From contig JANDJL010000009.1 in NCBI GenBank assembly GCA_024330965.1, positions 1-64,000 of the forward strand: a stretch of DNA of 64,000 nt. The letters are read 5' to 3'. Below, piece after piece: positions 8,542 through 16,993 of this stretch. Under the pieces are notes generated by a model. That model saw nothing but the letters and a program-made list of their open reading frames with translations. It did not search any database and was not told the origin of the DNA. The DNA is from Nitrospira sp. Lineage in GTDB: Bacteria > Nitrospirota > Nitrospiria > Nitrospirales > Nitrospiraceae. A program made the translations under genes and the position numbers. How positions within the stretch are numbered: the first letter of the stretch is position 1; every line of letters begins with the position of its first letter.

Positions 8542-9576
8542 TCAGGCGCCTGCAGCCGGCGAATCGTATCCGTGTGGGTTCAACCGTTGCCAGCGCCAGA
8601 CGTCGGTACACATGTCGTCGAGGTTTCGTTGAGCCTTCCAGTCCAGCAACGTGGCTGCTTTGGAAGGATCGGCGTAACACACTGCCACGTCGCCGGCACG
8701 TCGAGGGGCAATCTTGTACGGGATCGGTCGCCCACTGGCTGCCTCGAAGGCCCGGACCATCTCTAAGACACTGTAGCCCTTGCCTGTTCCCAAATTGACG
8801 GTGAGGCATTCTGTAGGGTTTGTCCAAGACGCCAGTGCCTCGAGTGCTTTGAGGTGTCCAGTGGCCAAGTCCACGACGTGGATGTAGTCCCGAATCCCCG
8901 TGCCGTCCGGCGTGGGGTAATCATTGCCGAAGATGTTGAGGTGCGGTCGCCGGCCGACCGCAACCTGCGCGACAAAGGGCATCAGGTTGTTCGGTATCCC
9001 TCGGGGGTCTTCGCCGATCAAGCCGCTTTCATGGGCGCCGACGGGGTTGAAGTAGCGAAGGATCGCGATCCGCCATGAGGAATGGCTCCGCTGCACGTCT
9101 CGTAACATGTGCTCGATTGTGAGTTTGGTTTGCCCGTAGGGATTGGTGGCAGAGAGGGGGTGATCCTCCGTCAGGGGCAGTTGCTGGGGTTCGCCGTAGA
9201 CGGTTGCCGAAGAACTGAACACCAACGTCTTGACGCCGGTGAGTTCCATCGCTTCCAGGAGACGCAAGGAACCCACGACGTTATGATCGTAATAGGAAAG
9301 CGGTTGCTGGACCGATTCACCAACCGCTTTGAGGCCGGCGAAGTGAATCACCGCATGGGCGCCGCTCTCGCGGAGGGCCGTCACCAGAGCCGCTCGATCT
9401 CGGACATCGCCGTGAATCGAACGCAACGACTTTCCCGTAATCCGCCGCACACGCGCAAGCGCTTCGGGATTGCTGTTGCTGAAATTGTCGAAGACGGTGA
9501 CGGCGTATCCTGCCTGGAGCAATTCCACGCAGGTATGGGAGCCGATATAACCGGCGCCGCCTGTGACGAGAATCAT
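8542..9576 (-). CDS. galE: UDP-glucose 4-epimerase
   Basis: 344 residues, the usual length for GalE. The N-terminus has the NAD-binding Gly-Gly-Ala-Gly-Tyr-Ile-Gly-Ser-His, and the catalytic set is Ser-Ser-Ser-Ala-Thr-Val-Tyr-Gly plus Tyr-Gly-Gln-Thr-Lys (YxxxK). Other GalE landmarks are His-Phe-Ala-Gly-Leu-Lys-Ala-Val-Gly-Glu-Ser, Arg-Tyr-Phe-Asn-Pro-Val-Gly-Ala and Asp-Gly-Thr-Gly-Ile-Arg-Asp-Tyr-Ile-His-Val. It interconverts UDP-glucose and UDP-galactose in the cytoplasm and feeds cell-surface polysaccharides. It stands alone, with a 102-base gap to trmL upstream. Confidence 0.96.
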   Translation of the reverse strand: MILVTGGAGYIGSHTCVELLQAGYAVTVFDNFSNSNPEALARVRRITGKSLRSIHGDVRDRAALVTALRESGAHAVIHFAGLKAVGESVQQPLSYYDHNVVGSLRLLEAMELTGVKTLVFSSSATVYGEPQQLPLTEDHPLSATNPYGQTKLTIEHMLRDVQRSHSSWRIAILRYFNPVGAHESGLIGEDPRGIPNNLMPFVAQVAVGRRPHLNIFGNDYPTPDGTGIRDYIHVVDLATGHLKALEALASWTNPTECLTVNLGTGKGYSVLEMVRAFEAASGRPIPYKIAPRRAGDVAVCYADPSKAATLLDWKAQRNLDDMCTDVWRWQRLNPHGYDSPAAGA

Positions 9577-9678
9577 GCTTGTCCTCCGGCTGATTTGATG
9601 AGTCGTGCTTGCTTCTCGTCGCTGAGGGTAACAGATCCATCACGAGCGTCAAGGAAAGAGAAAGAGATACCCCGTGTG

Positions 9679-10143
9679 CTACCACCCATTGGGAAACCCA
9701 ATTTGCCGCCAGGCTTCATACACGACGACCGCGACCGCGTTCGAGAGGTTGAGGCTGCGACTTTCAGGAAGCATCGGCAAGCGGAGGCGCTGCTCGGCAG
9801 GGAATGTGTGGAGAATGTGATCAGGCAATCCTCGGCTCTCTGGTCCGAACAGGAAGGCGTCACCGATACAATATCGGGCCGCATCATACCGTTTCATGCC
9901 TCGCGCGGAGAGGGCAAACATACGGCGACCGGCGAAATAGGCCAGACAATCGGTCCATGTCGGATAGATCGTCAGAGTGGCATATTCGCGATAGTCCAAC
10001 CCCGCGCGGCGCATCCGCCGATCGTCAAGCTCAAATCCCAACGGCTTGACAAAATGCAATCGCGCGCCGGTGTTGGCACAGAGACGGATGATATTTCCGG
10101 TGTTCGGGGGAATCTCCGGTTGGTAGAGGATGATGTCGAACAT
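9679..10143 (-). CDS. trmL: tRNA (cytidine/uridine 34-2'-O)-methyltransferase
   Basis: 154 residues, matching TrmL (about 155). This is a SPOUT-family enzyme: the N-terminus [17 protein letters not shown] is diagnostic, and the knot region contains Phe-Gly-Pro-Glu-Ser-Arg-Gly-Leu-Pro and Ser-Leu-Asn-Leu-Ser-Asn-Ala-Val. It methylates the wobble ribose of tRNA-Leu isoacceptors. The open frame extends far upstream, but the ATG at 10143 opens the conserved domain and is chosen. It is divergent from the TPR gene. Confidence 0.93.
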   Translation of the reverse strand: MFDIILYQPEIPPNTGNIIRLCANTGARLHFVKPLGFELDDRRMRRAGLDYREYATLTIYPTWTDCLAYFAGRRMFALSARGMKRYDAARYCIGDAFLFGPESRGLPDHILHTFPAEQRLRLPMLPESRSLNLSNAVAVVVYEAWRQIGFPNGW

Positions 10144-10324
10144 ACACCAGCGCTGCTGGCCGAAGCGCGCTCCACTATAGCACGACTTGTAGCACGACCG
10201 GTTTTTCACTGGTTGTGCCGGAACTTCATGGTCGTGGGAAGCTTTTTCGATGAGGTCGGGTCCGAGGTCCATATTGCTCGTGCCAAGCTTCCTGGTATAG
10301 TGAACGGCAACAAGGATTCCATTC

Positions 10325-12079
10325 ATGAACAAGCACCGGTTTCGATCCCCGATGGTTCCTCCTGACAATGGTCGATCGATTGCCTGGCGCATGGTCGGAT
10401 GGCTCAGTCTCCTCCTTGCGTCCCTGATTGGCGTGGAAGGGGCTGCCCAAGAGCCGATCGGTCCATCTGAGGAGCAGATTGCGCAAGATGTTCGGGTGGT
10501 GTGGGACAGCGGGGCGGTGCTGTCTGCGCTTGAATTGCTGGATCAAGGCATGGGTGCCTTGCCACAGTCTCCCATTTTGCACAAGCTCCGCGGGGATATT
10601 CTCGCGGCATTCCGAGGTCCTCAAGAGGCGGTCCGCGAATATGATCTGGCGTTGGCTGCGGATCCTGTTTCGCTCGCGACTCGGTGGGCGAAGTGGAGCG
10701 TTTTGGTATGGTGGGGACAGGCCGAGGCGGCGATCCGGGAACTGCGCCAGATCGTTCAACTTGATGGCGACAATCCGCTCGTTCACTTGAAACTGGCCCA
10801 GGAACTTCGCAAAGCCGATCACTTGGAGGAGTCGGTCGAGTCGTATCGGAGGGCGGTTGAACTTGCGCCCGACTTGCTGGACTGGCGATTGGCCTTGGCG
10901 CGCGCTCGGTTCGATGTGCTGGATTACGCCGGCGCAGAAGCTGAGCTCCGCTCCGTGCTCGAGCTGGCACCGCCCCGCTCACCGTTGGAATTATCGGCCA
11001 AGAACCAGTTGGCCCAACTTCATGAATCGATGGATCGCGGTCGGCGGTTTACGCCCGTTCTTACACCTGGGACGACGGCTGCCCAATTAAAAGAGTGGGC
11101 GTCTCTGCGTGCCGATGCCTGGAGGCTGTTTGCAGCGGGCCGGTACCGTGAGGCGGAACCTCTCTACCGCAGACTATTGGTCCTCAATGATCGAGACCCG
11201 CTGGCTGCGTATCACCTGGGCATTACCCTTATGCAACTAAGGCGATGCGAAGAAGCGCTCACCGTCTTTGGAAAAGTGGTTCATCTTGACGCCAACGAAG
11301 AACACTCTGCGGATGCCATGTTCAGAATGGGGCAATGCCTCGTGGAGTTGAAACGGTGGGACGAGGCCTTTATCCATTTCCAAGTGTTGTATAACGCGGC
11401 GGTCGAATTCGAGGAAGCCAATAAAGATGTAGCGTTGCCTGGTGGGATGCTGGTGCTTTCGAAAGAAAAGCTCGCGAGCTGGCTTGAGCGGGTGCGCCCT
11501 CATCTCTCGGAGGAGGCCAGACGGGAGATGGAATCAATGAAGGCGGCGAGGCCGCAGGATGCGGATCTTACTCACGAGGCAGAGGAAGAAGCCTTGTATG
11601 CCAAGGCCGTTGAACAGGTGGAACCGCAGAATGCGATGGGCGACGGGGTGTCCCTTATGGGCCGAGACGCCGACTTCAGTTGGTTTCGGTTCGTCATTCC
11701 GGCTGGGAAGGTCGTGCGGGATGATTTCCCAACCGGAGCCCATGACTTTATTCCGCTGAACGCTGGGGATACGTTTCCGGCGACGCAATCGGAGATTTAC
11801 CTGGTGTTTGGGTTGGTATCGCCTTCCTATGATGCTGTGTCCCTGGCCGCGCGATGTTCCATTGAACTCGGCGAGGGTCGGCAGGGAAGCGACGTGATCG
11901 CGCAGGATCAGGTCATGACCGCGACAAACGATCAGTCAGGTTATTTCATGTTGACCCCGCCTCAAGGTGGTTGGCCTCTGGGTCTTTATCGCTGCGGTCT
12001 GTTTGCCGGGGAGCGGGCCAATGCCTATACGCTGGTCGATGAAGCCCGATTCCGGATCGTCGATCGGTCCCAGCCTTGA
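10325..12079 (+). CDS. Exported TPR-repeat protein
   Basis: 584 residues. The N-terminus has a basic segment and a hydrophobic stretch (~residues 22-40) ending Gly-Ala-Ala-Gln, consistent with a signal peptide. Residues ~50-360 contain TPR-like helix pairs (for example [11 protein letters not shown] and Ala-Tyr-His-Leu-Gly-Ile-Thr-Leu). The last ~150 residues look like a beta-rich domain of unknown type. Two helical repeat blocks flank a linker around residues 230-260. The ATG has AAGGA upstream. It probably acts as a periplasmic or envelope scaffold; the partner is unknown. It converges on the CBS gene. Confidence 0.78.
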   Translation: MNKHRFRSPMVPPDNGRSIAWRMVGWLSLLLASLIGVEGAAQEPIGPSEEQIAQDVRVVWDSGAVLSALELLDQGMGALPQSPILHKLRGDILAAFRGPQEAVREYDLALAADPVSLATRWAKWSVLVWWGQAEAAIRELRQIVQLDGDNPLVHLKLAQELRKADHLEESVESYRRAVELAPDLLDWRLALARARFDVLDYAGAEAELRSVLELAPPRSPLELSAKNQLAQLHESMDRGRRFTPVLTPGTTAAQLKEWASLRADAWRLFAAGRYREAEPLYRRLLVLNDRDPLAAYHLGITLMQLRRCEEALTVFGKVVHLDANEEHSADAMFRMGQCLVELKRWDEAFIHFQVLYNAAVEFEEANKDVALPGGMLVLSKEKLASWLERVRPHLSEEARREMESMKAARPQDADLTHEAEEEALYAKAVEQVEPQNAMGDGVSLMGRDADFSWFRFVIPAGKVVRDDFPTGAHDFIPLNAGDTFPATQSEIYLVFGLVSPSYDAVSLAARCSIELGEGRQGSDVIAQDQVMTATNDQSGYFMLTPPQGGWPLGLYRCGLFAGERANAYTLVDEARFRIVDRSQP

Positions 12080-12274
12080 CGATTCTCGGGCTACATCGAT
12101 AGGAGGGTGTCGGTAAAGCCGACAGGCGGTTGAGAGCCTCAAGACTACGGAATTACAGTGTGTTCTCCGCACGTCATCGTCAGTAGGGAGCATGTGGAAC
12201 GACCGGTGGTCTCGGTGTTTTGGGGAAAAGGGTTGAGCGGATTGCGGGGGCCTGCGCGACGAGATACGCGGAAA

Positions 12275-12727
12275 TTATGGCCGAGGTCGAGCCGGGTTGA
12301 GAAGAGCCCGCAAGATGTCTCGCCAGGTTAAGATCCCTTCGAGATGTCGGTTGCCCGAAGTGATGGGGAGACAGGAGACTTTCTTCTCCAGCATCAGCGC
12401 GGCGGCGGTCTCGATGGATGTCGTCGTCTGCACGGTGATGGGGTTGCGCGTCATGATGTGATGGGCGCGTTTGTTGAGGGTAGCTCGATCACGATCCGTT
12501 TCAGACAGGGTGCCGATGTTCGGGCTGATCGCTTTCAAAAGGTCGCGGTCGGAAATGATGCCGACGAGTTCGCCCCGTTCGACAACCAACAGGTGATGGA
12601 AATGATGCTCCTGAAAAAGGCGCCGGATCGTTGCAAGAGAGTCGTCCATTGTGACGGTGACGACATGAGCGGACATGACGGCACCGGCGGTCAGTTCGGG
12701 AGAGGAAGATTGCACGGTCGACTTCAT
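12275..12727 (-). CDS. Tandem CBS-domain protein
   Basis: 150 residues made of two CBS motifs. The first includes Val-Met-Ser-Ala-His-Val-Val-Thr-Val and Gly-Ile-Ile-Ser-Asp-Arg-Asp-Leu; the second begins Ile-Met-Thr-Arg-Asn-Pro-Ile-Thr-Val and ends Gly-Ile-Leu-Thr-Trp-Arg-Asp-Ile-Leu. Such stand-alone pairs usually bind adenine nucleotides and regulate partner proteins. The frame is intact, unlike the three genes upstream on the same strand. No partner can be named from context. Confidence 0.88.
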   Translation of the reverse strand: MKSTVQSSSPELTAGAVMSAHVVTVTMDDSLATIRRLFQEHHFHHLLVVERGELVGIISDRDLLKAISPNIGTLSETDRDRATLNKRAHHIMTRNPITVQTTTSIETAAALMLEKKVSCLPITSGNRHLEGILTWRDILRALLNPARPRP

Positions 12728-12918
12728 GGCCTGTCGTGCCTGATTATCGGAGGGACGGAGTGAATTCTTGAGCGGTTCCTGCGGGAACCCAGATGAGCGT
12801 CCGGCTTTGACGTGAGAAAACGTCGGAGCGCGCAGGAAGAGATCCTCGCACGTGGAAGATCTGTTCCGGCCGTATCAAGGCAGGGAGGAGTCGGCTTGTC
12901 AGCCTCTCGCCCGTTCTC

Positions 12919-13825
12919 TTACTTGACGATGATCTCCACCCGGCGGTTCTGAGCGCGTCCCGCCTCGGTGTTGTTTGAGGCGACTGGTTGTGTGTCGGCA
13001 CGGCCGGCTGTCGCCACAGAGGTGAGCCCGCCTTCCGCCAGCGCTTTGGCCGCGCTGACTGCCCGAGCCTCCGACAGTTCTTGGTTCGACGCGAACTTCT
13101 TCTTTAAGCTACTTCGAAGTGGTCTGTTGTCCGTATGGCCTTCAACGGATACCGTGTACTCAGGATAGTCTTTCAACGCCTCGCCGACCTTCTTGAGAGC
13201 CTCAACGCCTCCTGGCTTGAGCTGGTCTTGGCCTGAGTCAAACAGGTCGTTGGACGCCATATTGATCAACAGCCGTTCACTGTTCAAGTCGATCGCGATG
13301 TCACCTTTGGCGATTTGAGGCCGCAGTGATCGAACGAGACCCTGCCTTGCGCTTTCGAGTGTGTGAACGGCAGCGGCTTGAGCGGCTCGTGCCTCGGCTA
13401 CTTGACGTTCGAAATCCGCGATCCGCCGGTTAGCTGCTGCCAGTTCCGCCGCCAGCCGGTCCCGGTCGCTCTGGGCGGAGGCAAGTTGACTGGACAATCG
13501 CTCACGCTCGCTGCTGCCGGCCCGAAGTGTCGCAAGTTCCCGATCTCGATCGGCCAGTTGTCGTTCCAAATCGCTCACTCGGCTGCTTAATGAGCTGTTC
13601 TGACGCCGTGTGCGTCCAGTTCGTCGGCAGCCGTTGCCGGTCTCGCTCAAGGGCCGCCAGGTGTGATGCTGTTTCATCAATGGCCGTAGCCTTGACGGTA
13701 GAGGGGCGTCCACCGTCTTGGACGTACCCGTACCATCGGTCAATGCAGACCTCCGGTTGCTTGAATAGGAAGAGCAACCGATGAGAGTCACCAAGCCCAT
13801 CGTCACAAGCGCAGCGGTTCTTCAT
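12919..13825 (-). pseudogene. OmpA-family lipoprotein with a scrambled 5' third
   Basis: The C-terminal part (13620 down to 12919) is a clean OmpA/MotB-type peptidoglycan-binding protein: a long coiled coil (Val-Ser-Asp-Leu-Glu-Arg-Gln-Leu and onward), then Asp-Leu-Phe-Asp-Ser-Gly, Val-Glu-Gly-His-Thr-Asp-Asn and Asn-Arg-Arg-Val-Glu-Ile. The 5' third is broken. A perfect AAGGAGG precedes ATG at 13825, yet that frame differs by one base from the frame encoding the lipobox Leu-Ile-Gly-Cys-Ser. Further on, family-like sequence (Asp-Glu-Thr-Ala-Ser-His-Leu-Ala-Ala-Leu-Glu) lies in the ATG frame, then Ala-Asp-Glu-Leu-Asp-Ala-His in the third frame, before the lipobox frame resumes. One frame stays open from 13806, so a product is possible, but about four indels are implied. 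Confidence 0.65.
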
Positions 13826-13895
13826 CACAACCTCCTTGTTCGTGTATGGCATCACGCGCGGTACTATCGAGAATTCGGTTGATCTGACCAGGCGG

Positions 13896-14330
13896 TTATT
13901 GGAGACCAGATTGACGGCTCTTCAGCAAGTCTCTGATTTCCATCAATAACTTCTCCTCGTTGGTCGGCTCAGGCGGGGCAGGTGGAGGCGGAGGAGGCGC
14001 CTCACGCTTAAAACGGTTGATCTGCTTGATCACGACAAAAATTGCGAACGCGATGGCCAGAAAGTCGAAGACGTTTTGTAAAAAGACTCCGTAGTTGAGA
14101 GTCGGAGCTTAAGCGGCCTTGGCCGCCACCAGCGAGGGATAGGACGTCTCGGACCGGTTGATGAAGAGGCTTGAGAAATCAAGCTTGCCAAGGATCAAGC
14201 CCAGGGGCGGCATGAGCACGTCGCTGACAAGCGACGACACGATTTTGCCGAATGCACCTCCCATAATGACACCGATCGCCATATCAAGCACGTTGCCTCT
14301 CATCGCGAATTCTTTAAATTCTTTCAGTAT
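13896..14330 (-). pseudogene. mscL: Large-conductance mechanosensitive channel with in-frame stop
   Basis: The reading starts [16 protein letters not shown], the classic MscL N-terminus, and continues through the first helix. It meets an in-frame TAA at 14109-14111, just where the family usually has Ala-Lys-Ala-Ala-(x)-Ala-Pro-Thr-Leu-Asn-Tyr-Gly. Without changing frame, the remaining half follows: [11 protein letters not shown], second helix, a Pro-rich linker and the cytoplasmic Glu-Ile-Arg-Asp-Leu-Leu helix, ending at 13896. No ATG sits at the expected start: after GAGGAGG come ATC, ATA, CTG. Full length would be about 145 residues, normal for MscL. A 70-odd residue fragment could be made, but it would lack the second helix. 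Confidence 0.8.
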
Positions 14331-14373
14331 GATGTTCCTCCTCAAAGGCAGGGTTGGTGCAATGTTGTACCCG

Positions 14374-14929
14374 TTATCGCTTACGTGTGGTGTCGAAACT
14401 ATAACCCAACGTGAACAGATACAGGAGGTCGGTGTCGGTCGTCATGGCCGGCGGCCGATTGTTGTAGCGCGTGGTCACCTGAAAGCCGCTGGCCAGCCCG
14501 CGACGATTGTCGAATACATCCCGTTAAATGGTCAGACATAGGTGCGAGGTTGTTCGATGGACAGCCACATTGACCCTTGAATGGGGTCGGCCTGGATATT
14601 GATGGTCCGATTGGGGCCGACGACGGCGGTGCCGTTGAGAATCGTTCCTTCTTTGAGATGGAAGGGGATTGGATGGGTGATTTCCAACGCGGTAACGTCG
14701 TTCTCCACTTGATTGAGATCATGCCGTCGGCGCTGGATGCCGTCTTGACGGAGAGAACACCACCGGCCATTTCAACGACTTCGCCGTAAATGAGACTGCC
14801 GTTCTGCAAGGTGACGACATCCGGCCTCGACAGGACGGGGTCAGGCGATTGGGCGAACGAAAAGTCTGACGTTCCACATGCCGCGACCAGACAGCACACA
14901 ATCAAACTTTTCCACGGTATGGTGTTCAC
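14374..14929 (-). pseudogene. Remnant of a DUF481-type outer-membrane protein
   Basis: The GTG at 14929 has AGGAG upstream and opens a signal peptide ending Phe-Ala before Gln-Ser-Pro, then Asp-Val-Val-Thr-Leu-Gln-Asn-Gly-Ser-Leu-Ile-Tyr-Gly-Glu-Val. Near 14700 the coherent sequence jumps one frame (Glu-Asn-Asp-Val-Thr-Ala-Leu-Glu-Ile, later Asn-Ile-Gln-Ala-Asp-Pro-Ile-Gln-Gly-Ser) and reaches a TGA near 14535. After that, another frame carries a typical barrel C-terminus (Phe-Asp-Asn-Arg-Arg-Gly-Leu-Ala-Ser-Gly-Phe, ending Leu-Gly-Tyr-Ser-Phe-Asp-Thr-Thr) and stops at 14374. DUF481 proteins are usually well over 250 residues, so most of the barrel appears deleted. It lies about 30 bases before the mscL remnant. 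Confidence 0.65.
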
Positions 14930-15027
14930 TCATTTCTCCTCTTGGCGATGAGTTTCTGGTCCTGAGTGCTGGATGGCTTGTTGAGCGAGACAATAGACCA
15001 TTTTCCTAAAGCCGTTTGCCTCCTCAT
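14926..15027 (-). CDS. Possible 33-residue leader peptide
   Basis: An ATG at 15027 follows GGGGG at short spacing and opens a 33-codon frame, rich in basic and polar residues, whose TGA overlaps the GTG of the damaged DUF481 gene by four bases. The arrangement resembles a coupled leader ORF. There is no family resemblance, and the neighbourhood is decaying, so this may be chance. Confidence 0.25.
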   Translation of the reverse strand: MRRQTALGKWSIVSLNKPSSTQDQKLIAKRRNE

Positions 15028-15066
15028 AATTCCCCCTATAAAGCAGTTTTTTCAGGACGGCAATCG

Positions 15067-15098
15067 AAAAAAAACGGTGGCTCGGCTGGATTGCCGAG
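15067..15098 (-). terminator. Intrinsic terminator after the AlgH gene
   Basis: On the minus strand CTCGGC and GCCGAG (15081-15086 with 15093-15098) form a stem with a 6-base loop, followed after six bases by eight consecutive T residues. It lies just past the stop of the AlgH/YqgE gene. Confidence 0.6.
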
Positions 15099-15114
15099 GA
15101 CAAGAGAATCTGCG

Positions 15115-15747
15115 TTAACGAGCAATAAAGCGCGGCGTCTGAAGGCGCTGGAGACTCTTGAGCCAGAGCGTCTCTGGGTCGTCGTCAAGAATGGTCAGAT
15201 CTGCTGACAACGTGGCCCAAGCTCCCTGACGTAGTTCGAACGCCAGTTGTCCAGGTGCCCAACCGGCCATTCCTGCAAAGACTCGAAAGGCTTCCGCCGG
15301 CTTGGGTTGCGTTGCTAGACGATCCAGCATCTCCAGCGAACCACTCACGTAGAGTCCGTCAACGATTCGTTGAAGAGCGGGACCAGTTTCTTTCGTGCGG
15401 ATCAGCATCGTGACGTGATTCGGCAAGACCGGGCCTCCGGCGAATAAGCGATCGTTGGATCCTTTGAGGGCGGGACGGTCCGGCAGAGCTTGAGATAAGG
15501 AAATGTTTGTGGGCCGGTTGAGCACCAACCCAGCTGTTCCGCTGGGACCATGTTCAATAAGGATGACGACCGTGTGGTGAAAGTTGGGGTCATCCATCGA
15601 CGGATGTGCAACCAACAGGATTCCCTTTGCGGGTGGCACTTGGACCGGATCGAGTTCCGCCAAGGATTCAGAAAGAGGCGGGAAAAAGAGCACGATGCCA
15701 GCCAGGCAACTTGCCGCGATTCTTTGCCGGATCAGCCTTCGGCGCAT
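15115..15747 (-). CDS. AlgH/YqgE (UPF0301) family protein with signal peptide
   Basis: 210 residues from the chosen ATG at 15747. The domain is recognisable from Gly-Ile-Leu-Leu-Val-Ala-His-Pro-Ser-Met-Asp-Asp-Pro-Asn-Phe, then Gly-Leu-Val-Leu-Asn-Arg-Pro-Thr, Phe-Ala-Gly-Gly-Pro-Val and a Gly-Trp-Ala-Pro-Gly-Gln-Leu motif, all typical of UPF0301. Before the domain there is a clear signal-like segment (three arginines, hydrophobic core Ala-Gly-Ile-Val-Leu-Phe-Phe, end Ser-Leu-Ala). Family members normally start directly at the domain and are cytoplasmic, so this copy is probably exported or membrane-anchored. Function of the family is unsettled. The open frame extends 20 codons further upstream. 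Confidence 0.85.
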   Translation of the reverse strand: MRRRLIRQRIAASCLAGIVLFFPPLSESLAELDPVQVPPAKGILLVAHPSMDDPNFHHTVVILIEHGPSGTAGLVLNRPTNISLSQALPDRPALKGSNDRLFAGGPVLPNHVTMLIRTKETGPALQRIVDGLYVSGSLEMLDRLATQPKPAEAFRVFAGMAGWAPGQLAFELRQGAWATLSADLTILDDDPETLWLKSLQRLQTPRFIAR

Positions 15748-15885
15748 TCGGCCCCTGGGATTCTGTGACGGGTGACGGCGAGACGGGCCGGTTTCAGGTT
15801 GCTGCATCGATGACGCCGCAAGGCCCTGGCGTTATCGTGAAAACGCCGACAAGCGTCCAAGCTGTGTCGAATCGATCATGAGCGT

Positions 15886-16887
15886 TCACTGCGATGAGGC
15901 TGCCGGTTGCCGATCGTCTACTTCAATGGTGAACCCCAAGTCCTCAATCATCTTCCAGACTTCCGGCGCCGGGGATCCGGGAGTGGTCAAGTAGCCGTTG
16001 ACGAAGAGAGAATCGGCCGGATAGAGCGCCAACGGCTGGAGGCTCCTGAGATTGTATTCCCGACCTCCGGCGATCCTGATCTCAGTTCGAGGATGGAGGA
16101 AACGGAACAGGCACAGCACCTTCAAGCAACGTTGCGGGGTGAGGTGATCGCAGGCAGCCAGCGGCGTCCCCGACACCGGGTTGAGCATGTTCAGAGGAAT
16201 CGAATCCGGCTTCACATCTCGAAGTGCCATGGCGAGGTCAATCACATCGTCGTCTTGTTCTCCCATTCCGACGATGCCGCCGGAGCAGATTTCTAATCCG
16301 GCCGCACGCGCGTTTCTGATCGTGGCCAAGCGATCTTGGAACGTGTGCGTGGTGCAAATCGAGGGATGATATGTTTCACTGGTATTCAAGTTATGATTGA
16401 TCCGATCTACCCCTGCTTCTTTAAGCCGCCGGGCCTGTGCCTCACTCAAGAGACCAAGGGAACAGCAAATCTGAATGGGCATTTCCCGCTTGATCGACCG
16501 GACGGCTTCGGCGATTTCTTCGATTTCCCGATCCAACGGACTCCGGCCGCTGATGACGATGCAGTAGCGTTGAGCCTTTGAAGCGGAAGCCCGACGCGCA
16601 CCCTCGATCATCTGAAGCCGCGGCAACAAATTATATCGCTCGATCGGAGCGGTAGAAATGGACGACTGCGAACAGTAGTGACAATCCTCTTGGCAAGCGC
16701 CGCTTTTGGCGTTTTGGAGCATCTGAAGGCGGACGGTCCGACCAAAATATTTTGACCGAACGAGGAACGCGGCGTGCAGTAAGGGCAAGAGATCATCATC
16801 CGGCGCGTTTAAAACGGCGCATGATTCGGCTTTGGTCAGCGGTTGGTTGCGAAGGGCTTTTTCTGCGAGTTGCAAATAGGTGGTCAT
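15886..16887 (-). CDS. bioB: Biotin synthase
   Basis: 333 residues. The radical-SAM cluster motif is Cys-Gln-Glu-Asp-Cys-His-Tyr-Cys, preceded by Lys-Ser-Gly-Ala, and Cys-Ser-Gly-Gly-Ile-Val-Gly-Met-Gly-Glu and Gly-Gly-Arg-Glu mark the barrel strands seen in BioB. It inserts sulfur into dethiobiotin using a [4Fe-4S] and a [2Fe-2S] cluster. GTG and ATG starts are adjacent (16890, 16887); the ATG has GAGG at good spacing. bioD is in this window 25 kb away, so the biotin genes are not one operon here. Confidence 0.96.
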   Translation of the reverse strand: MTTYLQLAEKALRNQPLTKAESCAVLNAPDDDLLPLLHAAFLVRSKYFGRTVRLQMLQNAKSGACQEDCHYCSQSSISTAPIERYNLLPRLQMIEGARRASASKAQRYCIVISGRSPLDREIEEIAEAVRSIKREMPIQICCSLGLLSEAQARRLKEAGVDRINHNLNTSETYHPSICTTHTFQDRLATIRNARAAGLEICSGGIVGMGEQDDDVIDLAMALRDVKPDSIPLNMLNPVSGTPLAACDHLTPQRCLKVLCLFRFLHPRTEIRIAGGREYNLRSLQPLALYPADSLFVNGYLTTPGSPAPEVWKMIEDLGFTIEVDDRQPAASSQ

Positions 16888-16993
16888 CACCGCGGCCTCT
16901 TGTCAGGTGGTTCTGGATCGTTCGACGCGAGTCTTTTCTCCATGCGCATCGGCAAACGGCCTGTTGCTAAGGAGCGGACCGGCATGCAAGACC

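Noticed and set aside
9109..10365. 418-codon plus-strand open frame
   Set aside because: Antisense to galE and trmL, both well identified.
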